DNA from: Pusillimonas sp. UBA6240
GTDB lineage: Bacteria; Pseudomonadota; Gammaproteobacteria; Burkholderiales; Burkholderiaceae_B
Direction of reading: 5' to 3'
Assembly (NCBI GenBank): GCA_002441445.1
Contig: DJWC01000004.1
Span: forward strand, 66,322 to 130,321
DNA: 64,000 nt
Shown here: piece after piece, positions 30,739-39,426 of the stretch
Numbering within the stretch: position 1 is the first letter of the stretch
Layout: the number at the start of each line of letters is the position of its first letter
Made by a program: the position numbers and the translations under genes
Notes under the pieces: model-generated
The model's input: only the letters and a program-made list of their open reading frames with translations
What the model was told of the DNA's origin: nothing
Databases searched by the model: none

Positions 30739-31441
30739 GGGAATCCGGGTCACCGTTTCGGCCGCGCAGCCGGCGGTCAAGGTCAACGGCGAGTTCATCG
30801 AACTGACCGCGCAATGGGTAGCGGCGGCCATCTCCGCATCGCTGGACCCCGCTGGCAAGAACCCTGTCTTGGTCGATGTGGCTGCGGCGGTAGACAGCCT
30901 GGGTTTCGAGTTCAGGCTTGAGGACGGCACGACCGCCCGCGATGCACTGGTGGTCCATGTAGAGCGCCTGCTGTCCGATGTCTCGACCGTGGAAGACCTG
31001 CTCCACGTCAACGTGGAAAAGCTGCTGGCTGACGCATCAGCCTGCGCGGACCGGCTGAGCATTGAGGTGGCGTGGTCGGACCTTAGCCAAGCGCTGGACC
31101 GGCTCACCGTGCACGTGGACAAGGCACTCGCCGATGCCACGCAAGCTGGCGATGCCACCCGCGTCGATATCAACAAAGCCATCAGCGATGGCGCAGCCAG
31201 TCAGGACCAGATCGCCTTTGGCTTCGCATTGCACGACGAAGCGGCGAGCGCCGACGAACTCCGCGGCCACGTGGAAAAGGCTGTCTCCGACATAAGCGTG
31301 AGCGGCGATGCAGTCACTACCGACATTGACCGCGCCATGTCCGACGCCGTGGCATCAGGCGACTCGGGCGTCATCTACGCGCAGAACTATGTCCGCGACT
31401 ACGTCGAGGACGAATACGTCGGCAAGAAATTCACCTTCTGA
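30731..31441 (+). CDS. repeat-containing virion protein, 236 aa
   Basis: After a 55-residue head, residues 75-210 are built of about seven degenerate repeats of 18-20 residues with the pattern V-x-V-D/E-K-x-L/I-S/A-D-A-x-x-x-x-D (HVERLLSDVSTVED, NVEKLLADASACAD, HVDKALADATQAGD, DINKAISDGAASQD, HVEKAVSDISVSGD, DIDRAMSDAVASGD). It ends YVEDEYVGKKFTF. A fibrous or stalk-like part of the tail is likely. Confidence 0.6.
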   Translation: MPKGIRVTVSAAQPAVKVNGEFIELTAQWVAAAISASLDPAGKNPVLVDVAAAVDSLGFEFRLEDGTTARDALVVHVERLLSDVSTVEDLLHVNVEKLLADASACADRLSIEVAWSDLSQALDRLTVHVDKALADATQAGDATRVDINKAISDGAASQDQIAFGFALHDEAASADELRGHVEKAVSDISVSGDAVTTDIDRAMSDAVASGDSGVIYAQNYVRDYVEDEYVGKKFTF

Positions 31442-31455
31442 AGAGGAAAACAAGC

Positions 31456-31905
31456 ATGTTTCTAATAAACCGCACTTTGAGCCGCGGCGATATCGAGCTG
31501 CTTATTCAGCGCGCGAGCGGCCGCATCGACCGGTACTACTTTCCTAACCTCTACACAAACGTGGGCCTGGGTCGCTTGGCCGCGCTGGAGGCCGACGAGG
31601 CAGTGGACCCCATCAGCCACATGGCGGTGGGCACGGGCACAACTCCAGCGGCTGGCGGAGATACTGCACTTGAAGCCGAGATCGCCGGGTCTCGCGTTGC
31701 AGTTACGAAGTCCGGCTCCGGTGCGTCACGCATCTATACAGCCGTCTTTGTGGAAGGCGTCGGAAACGGAGCGATCACTGAAGCGGGCCTATTCAGCGCA
31801 GCGACCGGCGGCCAGATGAGTAACCGTAGCGTTTTCGGGGTGAAGACCAAGGAACCTGGCGAGGTGTTCACCTTCAATTGGATGTTGACCCATCTGCGGG
31901 CGTAA
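31456..31905 (+). CDS. phage tail-fibre-type protein, 149 aa
   Basis: Contains DPISHMAVGTGTTPAAGGDTALEAE and ITEAGLFSAATGGQMSNRSVFG. This combination (a GTGTTPA turn, then an EAGLF strand) is common in phage tail-collar/fibre proteins. No transmembrane part. It lies between the repeat protein and the main fibre. Confidence 0.6.
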   Translation: MFLINRTLSRGDIELLIQRASGRIDRYYFPNLYTNVGLGRLAALEADEAVDPISHMAVGTGTTPAAGGDTALEAEIAGSRVAVTKSGSGASRIYTAVFVEGVGNGAITEAGLFSAATGGQMSNRSVFGVKTKEPGEVFTFNWMLTHLRA

Positions 31906-31908
31906 GAC

Positions 31909-33072
31909 ATGAGCCTGACAGATCTCACGCTGCGCGCCGACCTTGACCGGCTCCTGACTTCTCAGGAGCTGGACCAGAACCAGGTAAACCTGCGCGACGC
32001 CATCGATAAGGTGGCTGGCCGCTGGTATGGGGAAACTGAGCCACCCGTGAAAGTACCGGGGATGGAGTGGATTCAGCAGTCTATCGGTGTAACCCTTGTG
32101 CGTGATCCGACCAACACGACTTGGTTGAGGAAAGAGCGGGCGTTCGTCGATATGACTGGGTATTCGCCGGTAAGCTCGTTTAAGAACAAGATCATTAATG
32201 GGGATTTTCTAATTTGGCAAAGAGGCGCGAGCCAAATCACCAGTGGGTATGGTTCGGACGATCGTTGGCTTAACTATCACGTCGGGTCTACAAAGACACA
32301 TAGCCAGCAAGTACACACTCCCGGGCAAGCAGAAGTTCCCGGAAACCCCATATATTTCAGCCGCACAACCGTCACATCCATTGCGGGTGACAGTAATGGG
32401 GTGGCAAAGATCCAGCGAATAGAAGATGTTCGGACGTTCTCTGGTATGGTAGCCACCCTGTCGTTTAATGCAAGGGCGGATAGCCCGAAAAAGATAGGAG
32501 TAGTGTTCTATCAAAATTTTGGTGTTGGGGGAAGCCCTGCCGTGGTGTTTGGTAGCCATCTGGTCGACGTACCCACCATTTGGAAAAGGTTTGCAATCAC
32601 TATATCGGTCCCATCTATCATGAATATGACGATAGGGGTAAATAACTTTATATCTCCTGTCTTTGTATTCGATGCGGGCACCTCCTTCCTGTCTGGCGCT
32701 GGCAGTGTCGGCCGACAATCAGGAACATTCGACCTCTCTGAGATTCAGTTTGAGGCAGGTGCGCATGCTACTGAGTTTGAACAGCGTCCCTTCACAATTG
32801 AAGAAGCCTTATGCCAAAGGTATTTCGAGGCAGGGGTCTCTGGGTACGAGTCCCCTAATTTAATTGGACAAGCCAGTTCCAGTAAGTTCAGAGTAATTAA
32901 GCGCGTGATTCCGACCTTTGTTTCCACCAACTTTTACAATATTGTTAATGCGAAAATCGGAGCCAATCGCTTTATCACCACCGGTGAATTCGGCCGATAC
33001 TGTTCTGCAATAACTGACTCTGCTGGTCAAATAGCCGCAACGGAAAACTGGACGGCGGACGCGGAGTTATAA
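31909..33072 (+). CDS. tail fibre / receptor-binding protein, 387 aa
   Basis: After a short attachment part (residues 1-85), the segment KNKIINGDFLIWQRG .. DRW .. FNARAD .. DLSEIQFEAGAHATEFEQRP starts a jelly-roll, carbohydrate-binding-like domain typical of fibre tips, followed by EEALCQRYF and a beta-rich end. From about 32150 to 33070 the DNA is visibly richer in A/T and uses rarer codons than its neighbours, a sign that the receptor-binding part was exchanged between phages. Confidence 0.75.
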   Translation: MSLTDLTLRADLDRLLTSQELDQNQVNLRDAIDKVAGRWYGETEPPVKVPGMEWIQQSIGVTLVRDPTNTTWLRKERAFVDMTGYSPVSSFKNKIINGDFLIWQRGASQITSGYGSDDRWLNYHVGSTKTHSQQVHTPGQAEVPGNPIYFSRTTVTSIAGDSNGVAKIQRIEDVRTFSGMVATLSFNARADSPKKIGVVFYQNFGVGGSPAVVFGSHLVDVPTIWKRFAITISVPSIMNMTIGVNNFISPVFVFDAGTSFLSGAGSVGRQSGTFDLSEIQFEAGAHATEFEQRPFTIEEALCQRYFEAGVSGYESPNLIGQASSSKFRVIKRVIPTFVSTNFYNIVNAKIGANRFITTGEFGRYCSAITDSAGQIAATENWTADAEL

Positions 33073-33474
33073 ATGTATAAGTTAACTGAAACCGATTTGA
33101 TTCTTAGGCTCGCAGACCGGGCGGAAATTCCACCCTATCCGGCCAACCGTGATTACCAAGAGTACCTAGCCTGGCTTGCGCAAGGAAACGAGCCCGAGCC
33201 ATACGTGCCGCCTCCGCCACCGGTTCCTCAAAGCGTCTCTCGCTACCAAGGCCGCGAGGCCATGCGCCGTACCGCTTACGGTGATGGCACACTGCTGGAA
33301 GCCGTGGAAGCGTTGATTGCTGCGCCAGAAACGCCGCAACTCTATAAGGATGCCTGGAACGACATCCAGACTTTCCAGCGGAACAGCCCCATGCTGCTGG
33401 CGCTGGCCGCCCAGCTAGGAATAACCGATCAGTTGGACGACTTGTTCATCTTGGCGGATTCTATCCACGTCTGA
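33073..33474 (+). CDS. fibre-associated protein, possible assembly factor, 133 aa
   Basis: Starts one base after the fibre stop. N-terminal residues (YPANRDYQEYLAWLAQGNEPEPYVPPPPPVPQS) resemble the short linker region of tail-fibre assembly proteins; the C-terminal half is helical (LLEAVEALIAAPETPQLYKDAWNDIQTFQRNSP). Position suggests a chaperone of the fibre. Confidence 0.5.
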   Translation: MYKLTETDLILRLADRAEIPPYPANRDYQEYLAWLAQGNEPEPYVPPPPPVPQSVSRYQGREAMRRTAYGDGTLLEAVEALIAAPETPQLYKDAWNDIQTFQRNSPMLLALAAQLGITDQLDDLFILADSIHV

Positions 33475-33495
33475 CCAGCACAACCCTTATTCACG

Positions 33496-33521
33496 AGCCC
33501 GGCCGAGCGCCGGGCTTTTTC
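33496..33521 (+). terminator. terminator before the lysis genes
   Basis: AGCCCGGC / GCCGGGCT stem with a 5-base loop followed by five T. Separates the fibre module from the lysis cassette. Confidence 0.88.
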
Positions 33522-33538
33522 ATTTAGGACAGCTACCC

Positions 33539-33910
33539 ATGAACGACCAGCGCCCGCAGCAGGGACTGTCGCCGGATGCGCGCGCCATCATCAATGCCAT
33601 CTATCAGATGGACGAGCGGCACAAGCGCGCGGAAGACCAGAAGCACGAGGAGAACAAGCGGCAGATCGAATCGATTCTGGCGACGCAACGGCAAGTCAAG
33701 GCGGAGCTGGAGGGTATCGCGAGAGGCTTTCCGGACGGCGATCCGGAGAGCCACCGGCGATACCACGAACAAATTATGGAATGGCACGAGCTGCGCAACA
33801 AGATGGTACGTGAGGCCTTGGTCAATGCAGCGAAGGCCGGCGGTATCGCGGGCCTTGCCTGGATTGCCTATGCAGTTTGGACAGCATTCAAGATGGAGAT
33901 CATGCGATGA
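33539..33910 (+). CDS. coiled-coil protein with C-terminal membrane span, 123 aa
   Basis: A long charged coiled coil (residues 20-85) then one hydrophobic segment AAKAGGIAGLAWIAYAVWTAF near the C-terminus. The ATG overlap at 33907 couples it to the holin-like gene, so it is likely part of the lysis cassette (holin partner). Start uses the ATG at 33539 in MNDQRPQQG. Confidence 0.6.
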   Translation: MNDQRPQQGLSPDARAIINAIYQMDERHKRAEDQKHEENKRQIESILATQRQVKAELEGIARGFPDGDPESHRRYHEQIMEWHELRNKMVREALVNAAKAGGIAGLAWIAYAVWTAFKMEIMR

Positions 33911-34158
33911 AATTTGTAGAAGATTGGAAAGACTGGCCCCGGTGGTGGTCTACCTACTTTGAACTCGCTGCGGCGAGTTTTTTTTCGTACCTTGCCGCTG
34001 CTCCGGATGCGGTCATTCGCATCTGGCTGTCGCTTCCAGAGGATATTCGAGCAGCCATTGATCCCGAATACATCCAGTGGGCCGGGATTGCGCTGATCGC
34101 AAGCGGCTCCTTTTGCAAGATCGTGGAGCAGCAGAAGCTGAAGAGGGCGGCGAAATGA
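33907..34158 (+). CDS. putative holin, 83 aa
   Basis: Two hydrophobic stretches (YFELAAASFFSYLAAAPDAV and YIQWAGIALIASGSFCKIV) separated by a short acidic loop, with a basic C-terminal tail (EQQKLKRAAK). Size, topology and position before the lytic enzyme fit a class II holin. Confidence 0.65.
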   Translation: MKFVEDWKDWPRWWSTYFELAAASFFSYLAAAPDAVIRIWLSLPEDIRAAIDPEYIQWAGIALIASGSFCKIVEQQKLKRAAK

Positions 34159-34745
34159 AAGCCCTATTTGCTTGGCTGATCAGCCTGTTCACTTGGCCGT
34201 CGATTGAGCCCGAGCCGGCGCGGCAACTGGCATGGGGCAACAAGGTAAGCGCAGCGTTCCGCGAGAAGGTGTTCATTATCTGTGCTGCCTTGGGTATCGA
34301 TCCAGACTACTTGATGGCGTGCATCGCCTTCGAAACTGGCGGGACGTTTAACCCAGCTGAGCGGAACCGTGCGGGCAGTGGGGCAACTGGCCTGATTCAG
34401 TTCATGCCAAAGACCGCCGTTGCCTTGGGCACCACCACCTCCGCGCTCGCTGCCATGTCTGCTTTGGAGCAGCTGGATTGGGTGCTCAAGTACTTCCAGC
34501 CTTATGCCGGTCGCCTGAAGACACTGTCCGACGTCTACATGGCCATCCTCTGGCCCAAGGCCATAGGCAAGCCCGAAAACTACGTGCTGTGGGAGAAGGG
34601 TACAAGCCCTACGACCTATCGACAAAACGCCGGTCTGGACATGGACGGCGACCACGACATCGAGAAACAGGAGGCCGCCGCCAAGGTGCAAGCCATGCTC
34701 GTCAAGGGACGGCTTCCGCAAAACCTTTGGATAGAACAGCCATGA
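34155..34745 (+). CDS. endolysin: lytic transglycosylase
   Basis: A 196-residue cell-wall lytic enzyme of the soluble lytic transglycosylase fold. CIAFETGGTFNPAERN holds the catalytic Glu60, and SGATGLIQFMPKTA is the conserved substrate groove motif. The N-terminus (MKALFAWLISLFTW) is hydrophobic and might be a signal-anchor, but it is short. It overlaps the holin gene and Rz by four bases each. Confidence 0.85.
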   Translation: MKALFAWLISLFTWPSIEPEPARQLAWGNKVSAAFREKVFIICAALGIDPDYLMACIAFETGGTFNPAERNRAGSGATGLIQFMPKTAVALGTTTSALAAMSALEQLDWVLKYFQPYAGRLKTLSDVYMAILWPKAIGKPENYVLWEKGTSPTTYRQNAGLDMDGDHDIEKQEAAAKVQAMLVKGRLPQNLWIEQP

Positions 34746-34996
34746 GCGAAATCATCCTGTCGCTGCTGCCGTATGCGGCCGGGGTAGTGGCGGCCATTGC
34801 CGGCATTGTCGGGATCTTTATATCCGGTCGCCAAGCAGCACGCAACGATATCAAGCGGGAGAGCTTGGAACGTGAAAATCAGGCCCTTCGCAAGGCCAGA
34901 GAGGTGGACCATGAGATTAGTGAGATGGATGAAGATGCTCTTCGTGCTCACGCTATTAAGCGCGGCTGGGTGCGGGACGCCACGCCCAAGCGGTGA
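34742..34996 (+). CDS. Rz: Rz-like inner-membrane spanin
   Basis: An 84-residue protein with one N-terminal span (LLPYAAGVVAAIAGIVGIFI) followed by a charged coiled-coil ectodomain (RESLERENQALRKAREVDHEISEM). It is the i-spanin that links to the Rz1 lipoprotein and fuses the membranes at lysis. The Rz1 gene starts inside it in another frame. Confidence 0.8.
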   Translation: MSEIILSLLPYAAGVVAAIAGIVGIFISGRQAARNDIKRESLERENQALRKAREVDHEISEMDEDALRAHAIKRGWVRDATPKR

Positions 34997-35120
34997 CTTC
35001 TGCAAAGTGGCGGATGAACCTTTCGAGTGGACAGGCATTGAAGAGTTCGATGCCACGCCGGAGCGGCCGCGCCTGCGGCTGATGCGTGACAACGAAAAGT
35101 ACTACCGGCTCTGCCAATGA
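34911..35120 (+). CDS. Rz1: Rz1-like outer-membrane lipoprotein spanin
   Basis: A 69-residue protein in a different frame, starting inside Rz and running 124 bases past its end. Signal peptide with lipobox-like LLSAAGC, lipidated Cys21, then a short Pro-containing mature part. GAGAGG before the ATG. The out-of-frame overlap with Rz is the hallmark of this gene pair. Confidence 0.8.
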   Translation: MRLVRWMKMLFVLTLLSAAGCGTPRPSGDFCKVADEPFEWTGIEEFDATPERPRLRLMRDNEKYYRLCQ

Positions 35121-36772
35121 GGATTTCGACAAAAGCCTTCACGGGCATGATGCCGAGGGTGGAGCCGCATCTGCTTCCGCCGAGCGGCGCCCAGCAGGCC
35201 ACCAACACAAAGCTATGGTCCGGCTCCATCGGGACGTTTCGCGAGCCGGGGTTCGTGGCCAACTTGGCCAAGGTCGGCACGGTCAAGACGATCTACCGAT
35301 TCGGCAAGCATCTGGACGATGACACACGCCAATGGTTCCATTGGCTAAACGATACCGACGTGACGCGCGGGCCCATCCCGGATGATACGCAGGAGCGCAC
35401 CTACTATACAGAGGCCGGCCAGCCGCCCATGGTGACGGATGCGACGATGGCAACGGCCAACGGTCTCATGCCGTCTGCTTCGTACCGGCTGGGTATCCCT
35501 GCGCCGACAATGCCCGCCGCCGTCACGGTAACTCCCGGCTCGAATCCCGACGATACCCTGGAGCGCCAGAACTGCCGGCTCGCCTACACGTTTGTATCCG
35601 GCTGGGGCGAAGAGGGGCCCCCGAATGCGGTGTCCGAAGCGTTCAACGCGACCACCGGCGATACGATCAACGTAGTCAGCATGGAAGGGCCTCCGACCGG
35701 GCAATACAACATCACGCACAAGCGGCTCTACATCTCGGCGGTGGATGCTAACGGCACTGCCGTCCTGCGCTTCTGGAAGGAAATCAGCGCAGGCGAAACC
35801 TCGTACAGTGCCGAACTCGATCTCACGCTACTGGGCGAGGCGCTGCCCGAGAACCCACTGATCCCGCCGCCGGAGAGCCTATTCGGCCTGATGGCACATC
35901 CCGGCGGCTTCCTGATCGGGTTCGTTGATCAGCAGGTTTACCGCTCCGAGACTTTCAAGCCCTACGGATGGCCGTACTTTTCCCCGGTGGCTGACGACAT
36001 CGTAGGCGGCGCTGTCTCCGGCCAGGCCACGATCATTTGTACCAAGGGCAGCACTTATCTGGCGACCCAGGCCGACCCAATCACGTTTACGCCGGTGCGG
36101 CTGGATGGATTTCAGCCTTGTTCGTCTAAGCGCTCCATCGCCGTGCTGAGCGGCGGGGTGGTATATGCGTCGCCCGACGGACTGGTCGCGGTGTCCGAAG
36201 CGGGCCTGACCGTCATTACCGAACAGTTGCTGACCCGCGACCAGTGGCAGGCCTACAACCCAGCATCGATGATGACGGTGGTCCATGATGACCGTGCCTT
36301 CATCTTTTTCGATAACGGCGTCAAGAAGGGCAGCTTAATTCTGGACAAGGGGCCAGGCGGACTCAGCCTCATCGAAACAACCATTCACGCGACTGCCGCC
36401 TATGTGGATGAGCGTCGCGATGAACTGTTCCTCGTAGTCGAACAGGGCAAGGTGCACAAGTGGGAGGGTGGCGCTGGCCATCTGGTAGCGACCTATACCA
36501 GCCGCAAGTTCATCGTCGAGCGCCCGCAGAATCTGGGCGCCGCCATGGTGATTGCCGATGCCTACCCGGTCACCTTCACCTTCCGGGCGACCATCAAGGC
36601 CGCTGACGGTACCGACAAGCAGGTCTCGTTTACGAAGACCGTGCTGAACGGCCGGCCCTTCCGGATGCCCGGGAACTACCGCGCTCGCGAGTATGAGTAC
36701 ACAACTTCAGGAACCAAGACGGTCAAGGAAGTTGTGATCGCCTCCACCTTGGGCAACATCACCGCCGAATAA
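35117..36772 (+). CDS. large beta-rich virion structural protein, 551 aa
   Basis: An almost all-beta protein with repeated strand-turn units (FGLMAHPGGFLIGFVDQQVYRS, GQATIICTKGSTYLATQAD, GGVVYASPDGLVAVSEAG, VHDDRAFIFF, DERRDELFLVVEQ), the look of a beta-propeller. Such proteins occur in the tail hub of podoviruses (for example P22 gp10-like stabilisers). Placed after the lysis cassette and before the tip protein. Confidence 0.6.
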   Translation: MRISTKAFTGMMPRVEPHLLPPSGAQQATNTKLWSGSIGTFREPGFVANLAKVGTVKTIYRFGKHLDDDTRQWFHWLNDTDVTRGPIPDDTQERTYYTEAGQPPMVTDATMATANGLMPSASYRLGIPAPTMPAAVTVTPGSNPDDTLERQNCRLAYTFVSGWGEEGPPNAVSEAFNATTGDTINVVSMEGPPTGQYNITHKRLYISAVDANGTAVLRFWKEISAGETSYSAELDLTLLGEALPENPLIPPPESLFGLMAHPGGFLIGFVDQQVYRSETFKPYGWPYFSPVADDIVGGAVSGQATIICTKGSTYLATQADPITFTPVRLDGFQPCSSKRSIAVLSGGVVYASPDGLVAVSEAGLTVITEQLLTRDQWQAYNPASMMTVVHDDRAFIFFDNGVKKGSLILDKGPGGLSLIETTIHATAAYVDERRDELFLVVEQGKVHKWEGGAGHLVATYTSRKFIVERPQNLGAAMVIADAYPVTFTFRATIKAADGTDKQVSFTKTVLNGRPFRMPGNYRAREYEYTTSGTKTVKEVVIASTLGNITAE

Positions 36773-36777
36773 TCCCC

Positions 36778-38289
36778 ATGGCTACCTCGAAGAAAACTGG
36801 CCTTCGCCACGCGGAGCTGCCGGCGGTTGATGCTGTCCGTTTCCCGGACAACCCCGCGGCAACCAGGGCCTGGGAACAGATGCGCCAGGTGCTGGGTATC
36901 CGGCATGGGCGTAGTGGTCAACAGACCGACAGGGCCGTGACTTTCGGCGACCTCGTGGAGATGGGCGTGGTGTCCATGCGGGGCGCAGACGGTCGGATGA
37001 TCCAGGTGACTGACCCAAGCGGCCCGTTCCTGCCGCCTGCCACCAAGCCGGAGCCGGACGGTATTCCGCCCGCACCAACGGGCGTGACGGTAACGCCGGC
37101 GCTGTCCACCATCATCATCGAGTGGGACAAGCCGAGCTTCGCCTACTTCGGGTATGCAGAGGTCTACCGCTCCACCACCAACAACCTGGCCCAGGCCCAG
37201 TATGTCGGGCAGACGACCGGGTGGATATTGGCGGACACGGTTCCGGGCAGCGCGACCTATTACTACTGGGTGCGCTTTGTATCCGCTGGCGGCAAGCCGG
37301 GCCCCTTCAACGACGTGGGCGGGATCGCCGCGGCTGCGTCGTTGGACCCGACATACCTGATCGACGTGCTTTCCTCGAACAGCCCGAAAGCACTGCTGTA
37401 TGAGATCGAGGAGCCCACGATCATTGGCGGCGTGCCGGTACCGGCCGGCATCTACATACGCGATCTATATGTTGCCAACGGCTCTATCGGCAATCTGAAG
37501 TTGGCAAATCTGGCGGTGGATGACGCCAAGGTCGCCAACCTGTCGGCGGCCAAGATCGTCTTCGGCGAGATGTCGGGGGATCGGATTGCGGCGAACAGTC
37601 TGAATGCGAACCGCATCATTACCAGCACGCTGGCGGCGCGCTTGGCAACAATCACCGAAGCATACGTCGGCACGGCCAATATTCTGGACGCGGCGATCAC
37701 GTCGGCCAAGATTGGCAACGCGAGCATTACAGCCGCCAAGATCATTGACGGCCAGATCACGGCTGCGAAGATTGCCGCGGCCAATGTGCTGACCGCCCAT
37801 ATCGGCGATGCACAGATTACCGCGGCCAAGATAGCGGCCGCCAACATCCTTGCGGCACACATTGGCGATGCGCAGATCACGACGGCCAAGATCGGGTTCG
37901 CCCAGGTGGACCGCCTGCGCATCGCTGGCAACTCCGTGACGTTGGCGGCGGCGTTCATTTACCCGCCGGAAACGATTTATTTGCAGGGCGAGTTCCCAAA
38001 CACCTACAAATCTTTCAGCTTCTATATCCCGGAACCTGGCAATGTGGTGCTCTACGGCCTGTTCAAAAACCATACCGTTGCCAATTTCACGCCGTCGGTG
38101 TGGGTCTACCTCGACGGCGAATACCTTGGCCGGATCGACTCCTACGAGAATCAGAAGGCCTTATTGATCTCGTTCCGATATCTGGCGGCCGGGACTCACT
38201 ACGTAAGCACCCAGGTGTACCGAGGCACAGGCCTTGAGGGTCCTTTGACCCTCGAGTCGTATTTCAGCACTTTCGCGGCGTTCCGATGA
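36778..38289 (+). CDS. tail tip/fibre protein with FN3 domain and beta-helix repeats, 503 aa
   Basis: Residues 100-190 form a fibronectin type III domain (PPAPTGVTVTPALSTIIIEW .. GSATYYYWVRFVSAGGKPG). Residues 230-385 are short repeats of the type GDAQITAAKIAAANILAAH. This is the pattern of the C-terminal part of J-like host-specificity proteins, where they wind into a triple beta-helix. The last 110 residues are a beta-rich tip. Confidence 0.72.
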   Translation: MATSKKTGLRHAELPAVDAVRFPDNPAATRAWEQMRQVLGIRHGRSGQQTDRAVTFGDLVEMGVVSMRGADGRMIQVTDPSGPFLPPATKPEPDGIPPAPTGVTVTPALSTIIIEWDKPSFAYFGYAEVYRSTTNNLAQAQYVGQTTGWILADTVPGSATYYYWVRFVSAGGKPGPFNDVGGIAAAASLDPTYLIDVLSSNSPKALLYEIEEPTIIGGVPVPAGIYIRDLYVANGSIGNLKLANLAVDDAKVANLSAAKIVFGEMSGDRIAANSLNANRIITSTLAARLATITEAYVGTANILDAAITSAKIGNASITAAKIIDGQITAAKIAAANVLTAHIGDAQITAAKIAAANILAAHIGDAQITTAKIGFAQVDRLRIAGNSVTLAAAFIYPPETIYLQGEFPNTYKSFSFYIPEPGNVVLYGLFKNHTVANFTPSVWVYLDGEYLGRIDSYENQKALLISFRYLAAGTHYVSTQVYRGTGLEGPLTLESYFSTFAAFR

Positions 38290-38639
38290 ACACCTATATC
38301 GAGCATGACGACACCGGTCGGATCGTGGGTCAGATGATCCTGGCCGAATCGGACGCGATCCAGATGCGGGCTTCCGGCCACAAGCTGATACGCAGCGATA
38401 AAGACCCCGCCGCCCACTATGTACGGGATGGGATGCTGGTCCCGCGCCCGACGATGGGCTGCAAGCGCGAGGGCAATGTGCTGACCAACCTGCCACGTCC
38501 GTGCATGATCATGATCAACAGCACCGGCTACCAGTGCGAGGACGAGCGCGCGGAACTCCATTTTCAGCACCCGGGCACATTTCAGGTGCGCATTGTTGCG
38601 TGGCCCTACATCGATCAGGAGTTCACCTTTGAAAATTAA
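38286..38639 (+). CDS. hypothetical tail-associated protein, 117 aa
   Basis: Begins MNTYIEHDDTGRIVGQMILAESDAIQM and ends in a strand-rich part (FQVRIVAWPYIDQEFTFEN). Overlaps the stop of the tip protein by four bases. The arrangement resembles small proteins following fibre genes, possibly a fibre component or chaperone. No family can be named. Confidence 0.5.
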   Translation: MNTYIEHDDTGRIVGQMILAESDAIQMRASGHKLIRSDKDPAAHYVRDGMLVPRPTMGCKREGNVLTNLPRPCMIMINSTGYQCEDERAELHFQHPGTFQVRIVAWPYIDQEFTFEN

Positions 38640-38817
38640 CCACGCAGAAGACTACCGGGCCATGCGCCAGAAGGCGTACCCGCCGATAGGCGATCAACTG
38701 GATGCCGTCATGAAACTGGCCAACGTGCTGGGGGCTTATGGCATCGCGTTGCCATTGGAAACAAGGGAATGGATCGAGGCCTGCCAGAAGGTCAAGGATC
38801 AATACCCGAAATATTAA
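38629..38817 (+). CDS. small helical protein with TTG start, 62 aa
   Basis: Reads LKINHAEDYRAMRQKAYPPIGDQLDAVMKLANVLG (first residue Met in vivo). No usable ATG exists, but AGGAG stands seven bases before TTG at 38629, which overlaps the end of the previous gene. The phrase YPPIGDQLDAVMK occurs in many phage proteins near tail fibres. Confidence 0.6.
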   Translation: MKINHAEDYRAMRQKAYPPIGDQLDAVMKLANVLGAYGIALPLETREWIEACQKVKDQYPKY

Positions 38818-38827
38818 CGAGGATGCC

Positions 38828-39004
38828 ATGCACGAAATCGAGCAAATACTGAACGACAACCTGGGCAATCGGCTCACGCCGGCGCTTGTTATCGGTTTGA
38901 TGGCGCTGATAACACACATTATCAACGCATCCCACCAGGAAGCGGCTGCGCCGAATGCCAAGGATGATCGCTGCGATGAGACTGGGAGCCAGGACCGGCC
39001 ATGA
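38828..39004 (+). CDS. small single-span membrane protein, 58 aa
   Basis: MHEIEQILNDNLGNRLTPALVIGLMALITHIINAS: an N-terminal helix and one membrane span, then an acidic tail. GAGG before the ATG at 38828. Its stop overlaps the acetyltransferase start. Unknown function. Confidence 0.5.
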   Translation: MHEIEQILNDNLGNRLTPALVIGLMALITHIINASHQEAAAPNAKDDRCDETGSQDRP

Positions 39005-39423
39005 TCATCACCGGGGAACAGCGACCCGAATACTTCAGGTTCGCGTCCGACATCCTGCAGGAGCCATTCGAATGGCCGCACTGCAAGTGCATCACGACGC
39101 TTTCCAACACCGGCGAGATACTGGGTGTCGTGGTCTACAGCCAGACCACGCTCACCAACTGCATGATGAGTGTGGCGTCGGACGGAACAGGGCGATTCCT
39201 GTCGCGCGCGGCGCTGTACGAGTTCTTCGCCCTGCCATTCATCCAGTGGGGAAAGCCGCGCGTCACGACGCTGATTCGACCCAGCAACACCCATTCGATC
39301 AATTTCAACAGGAAGATCGGCTTCATTCAGGAAGGCATAGTGCGCAGGGCGTACGGCGATGAGGACGGCATTTTGTTCGGCATGCTCAAGGAAGAGTGCC
39401 GATTTTTGAACTACAAGAGGTGA
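39001..39423 (+). CDS. GNAT-type acetyltransferase
   Basis: A 140-residue N-acetyltransferase-like protein. The acetyl-CoA region is recognisable from VTTLIRPSNTHSINFNRKIGFIQEGIVRRAYGDEDGILFGMLKEECRFL. Stand-alone members are common in virion operons of such phages. The target is unknown; modification of a host or virion protein is possible. Confidence 0.7.
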   Translation: MIITGEQRPEYFRFASDILQEPFEWPHCKCITTLSNTGEILGVVVYSQTTLTNCMMSVASDGTGRFLSRAALYEFFALPFIQWGKPRVTTLIRPSNTHSINFNRKIGFIQEGIVRRAYGDEDGILFGMLKEECRFLNYKR

Positions 39424-39426
39424 GCG

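Noticed and set aside
31909..33474. Diversity-generating retroelement linked to the fibre gene (as in Bordetella phage BPP-1)
   Set aside because: No reverse transcriptase, template repeat or Mtd-like gene is visible in the window.
38593..38817. ATG start at 38593 for the small gene after the 117-aa protein
   Set aside because: The extra residues are a shadow of the preceding gene; the TTG at 38629 has a well-placed AGGAG.
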